NCBI GenBank assembly: GCA_002452095.1
Contig: DKEG01000053.1
Span: 1-16,929 of the forward strand
DNA length: 16,929 nucleotides
DNA from: Bacteroidales bacterium UBA6828
Lineage (GTDB): Bacteria > Bacteroidota > Bacteroidia > Bacteroidales > Paludibacteraceae
Direction: 5' to 3'
This document shows, in pieces, positions 15,161-16,929 of this stretch. A model generated the notes under the pieces. That model did not search any database. It saw only the letters and a list, made by a program, of their open reading frames with translations, and was not told the origin of the DNA. Position 1 is the first letter of the stretch; each line of letters begins with the position of its first letter. A program made the translations under genes and the position numbers.

Positions 15161-15195
15161 AAAAACAGAACAGACTAACAATCAGTTTGTTCTGT
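15161..15195 (-). terminator. Terminator after the susR-like gene
   Basis: ACAGAACA (15165-15172) pairs with TGTTCTGT (15188-15195). The stem extends inward by a wobble-type position and ACT/AGT, with a 7-nt loop. A short T-run follows on both strands, so it may act in both directions. A second smaller hairpin (ATCGTTT/AAACGAT, 15208-15226) lies between it and the gene. It keeps the regulator's transcript from running into the susC promoter. Confidence 0.65.
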
Positions 15196-15260
15196 ATTTT
15201 TATACGTATCGTTTTATCTAAACGATTTTATAGGTGTATTCAGCGTATTTTTATAGAAAA

Positions 15261-16841
15261 TCAATACTTTTTGCCCGCTGCAAAAGAGGGGATAAGCATC
15301 AGGCGGCGGAAAAATTCGTCGTTGGAGAGATCGGAACGGCTCTTCACTTTGGTTTTGTAAGTATAGATGGTAGTGATGTTATGGTCTAATACCTGTGCAA
15401 TGACCTCGCTATGGGTTACGCCGAGACGCAGCAGTGCAAATATACGCAGTTCGGTATTGAGAAGTTCGTTCTTCTTGACAACAATCTGCTCCCCCGGGCG
15501 CAGCAACGCATTGAAATCGGCAACAAAAGTGGGAAATATACCAAGGAACATCTCGTCGAAACGCTTGTAGAACTCCTCACGCTGGCGGTGGGCATCGGCA
15601 TTCTTCGGTATAGCAAGTATATCGTCGTACCGCTTCTCCTGAATACGCTTGCGCACCATCTGCTGATAGCGTTCCATCTCGCCCAAGTACTGCGACTGCC
15701 AACAGAGTGCCGTACCGATATACTCCTCTTTGAGGCGGTTCGCCACTAATAGACTGCTGTTCATCTCCTCGATAGTAGCACGCGCGGCGCGTATCTGGCG
15801 CATACGGCGGTAGAGCAGAAACACGGCTGCCAGCGTAATGAGCAGGAATACAAACGAGACAATCACCCACCCAAGGATACGGCGGTTCTGGCTCTGCAAG
15901 AGTTTGGCGTTCTCGGCATCGATGATAGGCAAGATCTGCATCAGTTCCATCTCGCGGTGGCGTGCACCGTAGAACTCGGCATCCTCTTTGGCTTCGCGTA
16001 TATACCCGGCTGCCGGCGAGAGGTTGCCGTCCTCATAGAGCGTTTGCGCCACACGGCGGAGCGAGATAGTCTCTTTGGTACTGCTCCTGATGTCAGCAAC
16101 GGCGGAAAGAATATTATAGTGCATCATCATATTGCGGTCGCCCATCTGTTGGTAGGCGAAGGCAATGGAAGAGTATGCCACAGCGGTATCATGCGGCGAA
16201 GCGGCACTGCTCTTCAGGGAACGCCGGTGGTGGGTGATAGAACCGGTCCAATCCCCCTCAAACTCGGCGACAGCAGCCATACAATAGTTGTAGAGAAACG
16301 TATCTTTCGGGGTAAGCAATGCGGTGGCTTGTTCGTAATTCCGCCGCTGCTCGGCGTGATAGGCGGTAGCGTACTTGTCGCCCGAATAGACCGCCAGATC
16401 CAACATCAAACGGGCGGAGATAATATAGTAATTGACACGCCCGAGAGTGTCTTCGGCGGGAATATGTATTGATTGCAGCAGGTCGTACCCCTCTTTGAAT
16501 AGCCCCGCCGACAGGAGAGCAAAGACCTGGTCGCATTGGGCTTCATAGAGTTGGCGGGCGTCTCCGCTCTGCTCGGCATACTGCACCAGCATATCCGCAT
16601 AGTGTTTACCCCTGTCATAGTTGTACGATTTGTACTCGTCGAACAACTGCTGCACCTCTGCAAACGTAAGCGGTTGCCGTGCTTCCAACGCGTGTATGCG
16701 TTCCTCTTTCTGCCGGTCGAATTGCTGTTTCTGCGCAAGGGCGTTGTCCAGCAAGCGCAAGTCGTCCTGCAATGCAGCGCACAGGGGCTGTACCGCAAGG
16801 CACAAAGCCGCACACAATACAGCAAAGATATGATTTTTCAT
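15261..16841 (-). CDS. susR: SusR-like membrane-spanning transcriptional regulator (DUF6377 type)
   Basis: This 526-residue regulator has the SusR layout. A signal peptide (1-~22) leads into a helical, TPR-like sensor region (~25-310) facing the periplasm. Residues ~323-344 form one membrane span, followed by a charged coiled-coil (~345-405). The cytoplasmic C-terminus holds a LuxR-like helix-turn-helix (~460-502; LNTELRIFALLRLGVTHSEVIAQVLDHNITTIYTYKTKVK). In B. theta, SusR senses maltose or larger oligosaccharides and activates the sus genes; length and domain order fit that family. The gene lies directly upstream of susC in the same direction but has its own promoter and terminator, so it should be expressed independently. 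The inducer and operator are inferred, not seen. The gene symbol reflects family and position. Confidence 0.88.
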   Translation of the reverse strand: MKNHIFAVLCAALCLAVQPLCAALQDDLRLLDNALAQKQQFDRQKEERIHALEARQPLTFAEVQQLFDEYKSYNYDRGKHYADMLVQYAEQSGDARQLYEAQCDQVFALLSAGLFKEGYDLLQSIHIPAEDTLGRVNYYIISARLMLDLAVYSGDKYATAYHAEQRRNYEQATALLTPKDTFLYNYCMAAVAEFEGDWTGSITHHRRSLKSSAASPHDTAVAYSSIAFAYQQMGDRNMMMHYNILSAVADIRSSTKETISLRRVAQTLYEDGNLSPAAGYIREAKEDAEFYGARHREMELMQILPIIDAENAKLLQSQNRRILGWVIVSFVFLLITLAAVFLLYRRMRQIRAARATIEEMNSSLLVANRLKEEYIGTALCWQSQYLGEMERYQQMVRKRIQEKRYDDILAIPKNADAHRQREEFYKRFDEMFLGIFPTFVADFNALLRPGEQIVVKKNELLNTELRIFALLRLGVTHSEVIAQVLDHNITTIYTYKTKVKSRSDLSNDEFFRRLMLIPSFAAGKKY

Positions 16842-16863
16842 AGGTTTTTCGTCAAATTATCTG

Positions 16864-16895
16864 CAAAGATACAAAGAATAAGCGAAATGTACAAA
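16864..16895 (-). promoter_or_regulatory. susR promoter
   Basis: On the minus strand, TTTG (16895-16892), 20 bp, then TATCTTTG (16871-16864) match both boxes of the Bacteroidetes housekeeping promoter exactly. The leader to the ATG at 16841 is only about 17 nt. It is the best promoter match in the window. Confidence 0.8.
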
Positions 16896-16929
16896 CATGC
16901 AAAGAATATACCAGGGCAACCGCATCAAA

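Noticed and set aside
1..16929. tRNA, rRNA, transposase, integrase or attachment sites
   Set aside because: No clover-leaf-like sequence, rRNA stretch, transposase or integrase domain or target-site duplication was noticed in the gaps or genes.

Overview
This window looks like chromosomal DNA from a member of the Bacteroidales. It carries a complete SusC/SusD outer-membrane glycan importer with a SusR-type regulator. Several genes are preceded by the Bacteroidetes promoter pattern (a -33 TTTG-like box, 19-20 bp, then TAnnTTTG), and start codons sit in A-rich leaders without a Shine-Dalgarno site. I cannot name a genus or species. The first ~1.4 kb is visibly more A+T-rich than the rest.

Layout. 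(1) 1-1172, plus strand: an AAA_14/DUF4143 ATPase that has lost its start and P-loop end, directly behind an intact-looking promoter. (2) 1173-1434: a short-repeat region with a 33-bp-period array and an 11-bp tandem repeat. (3) 1435-1890, minus: a small exported protein made of six 20-residue repeats. (4) 1997-4600, minus: 4-alpha-glucanotransferase MalQ with two CBM20-like starch-binding modules, its own promoter and a terminator. (5) 4601-5008: a gene-free stretch with the malQ promoter, competing inverted repeats, an 11-bp repeat and a strong terminator for the operon to its right. (6) 5009-15005, minus: a starch utilization operon read from high to low coordinates: susC, susD, a surface lipoprotein with two starch-binding modules (SusE/F role), a lipoprotein GH13 alpha-amylase, and an SGNH-hydrolase protein flanked by two starch-binding modules. 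(7) 15261-16841, minus: the SusR-like membrane-spanning regulator with its own promoter and terminator.

Inferred working model. The SusE/F-like lipoprotein and SusD hold starch at the cell surface and the GH13 lipoprotein cuts it. SusC imports the oligosaccharides with TonB energy, and MalQ rearranges maltodextrins. The SusR-like protein senses maltose or maltodextrin in the periplasm and switches on susC. The SGNH protein is the unexpected member: its modules point to starch and its catalytic domain to ester cleavage, so it may remove acyl groups from modified starch.

The points most worth a second look are the starch-targeted SGNH enzyme, a run of eight C residues inside the susC signal-peptide codons (a possible on/off switch), REP-like palindromes on both sides of the amylase gene, the 33-bp array beside the broken ATPase, and the recurrence of 11-bp tandem repeats in three separate gaps.
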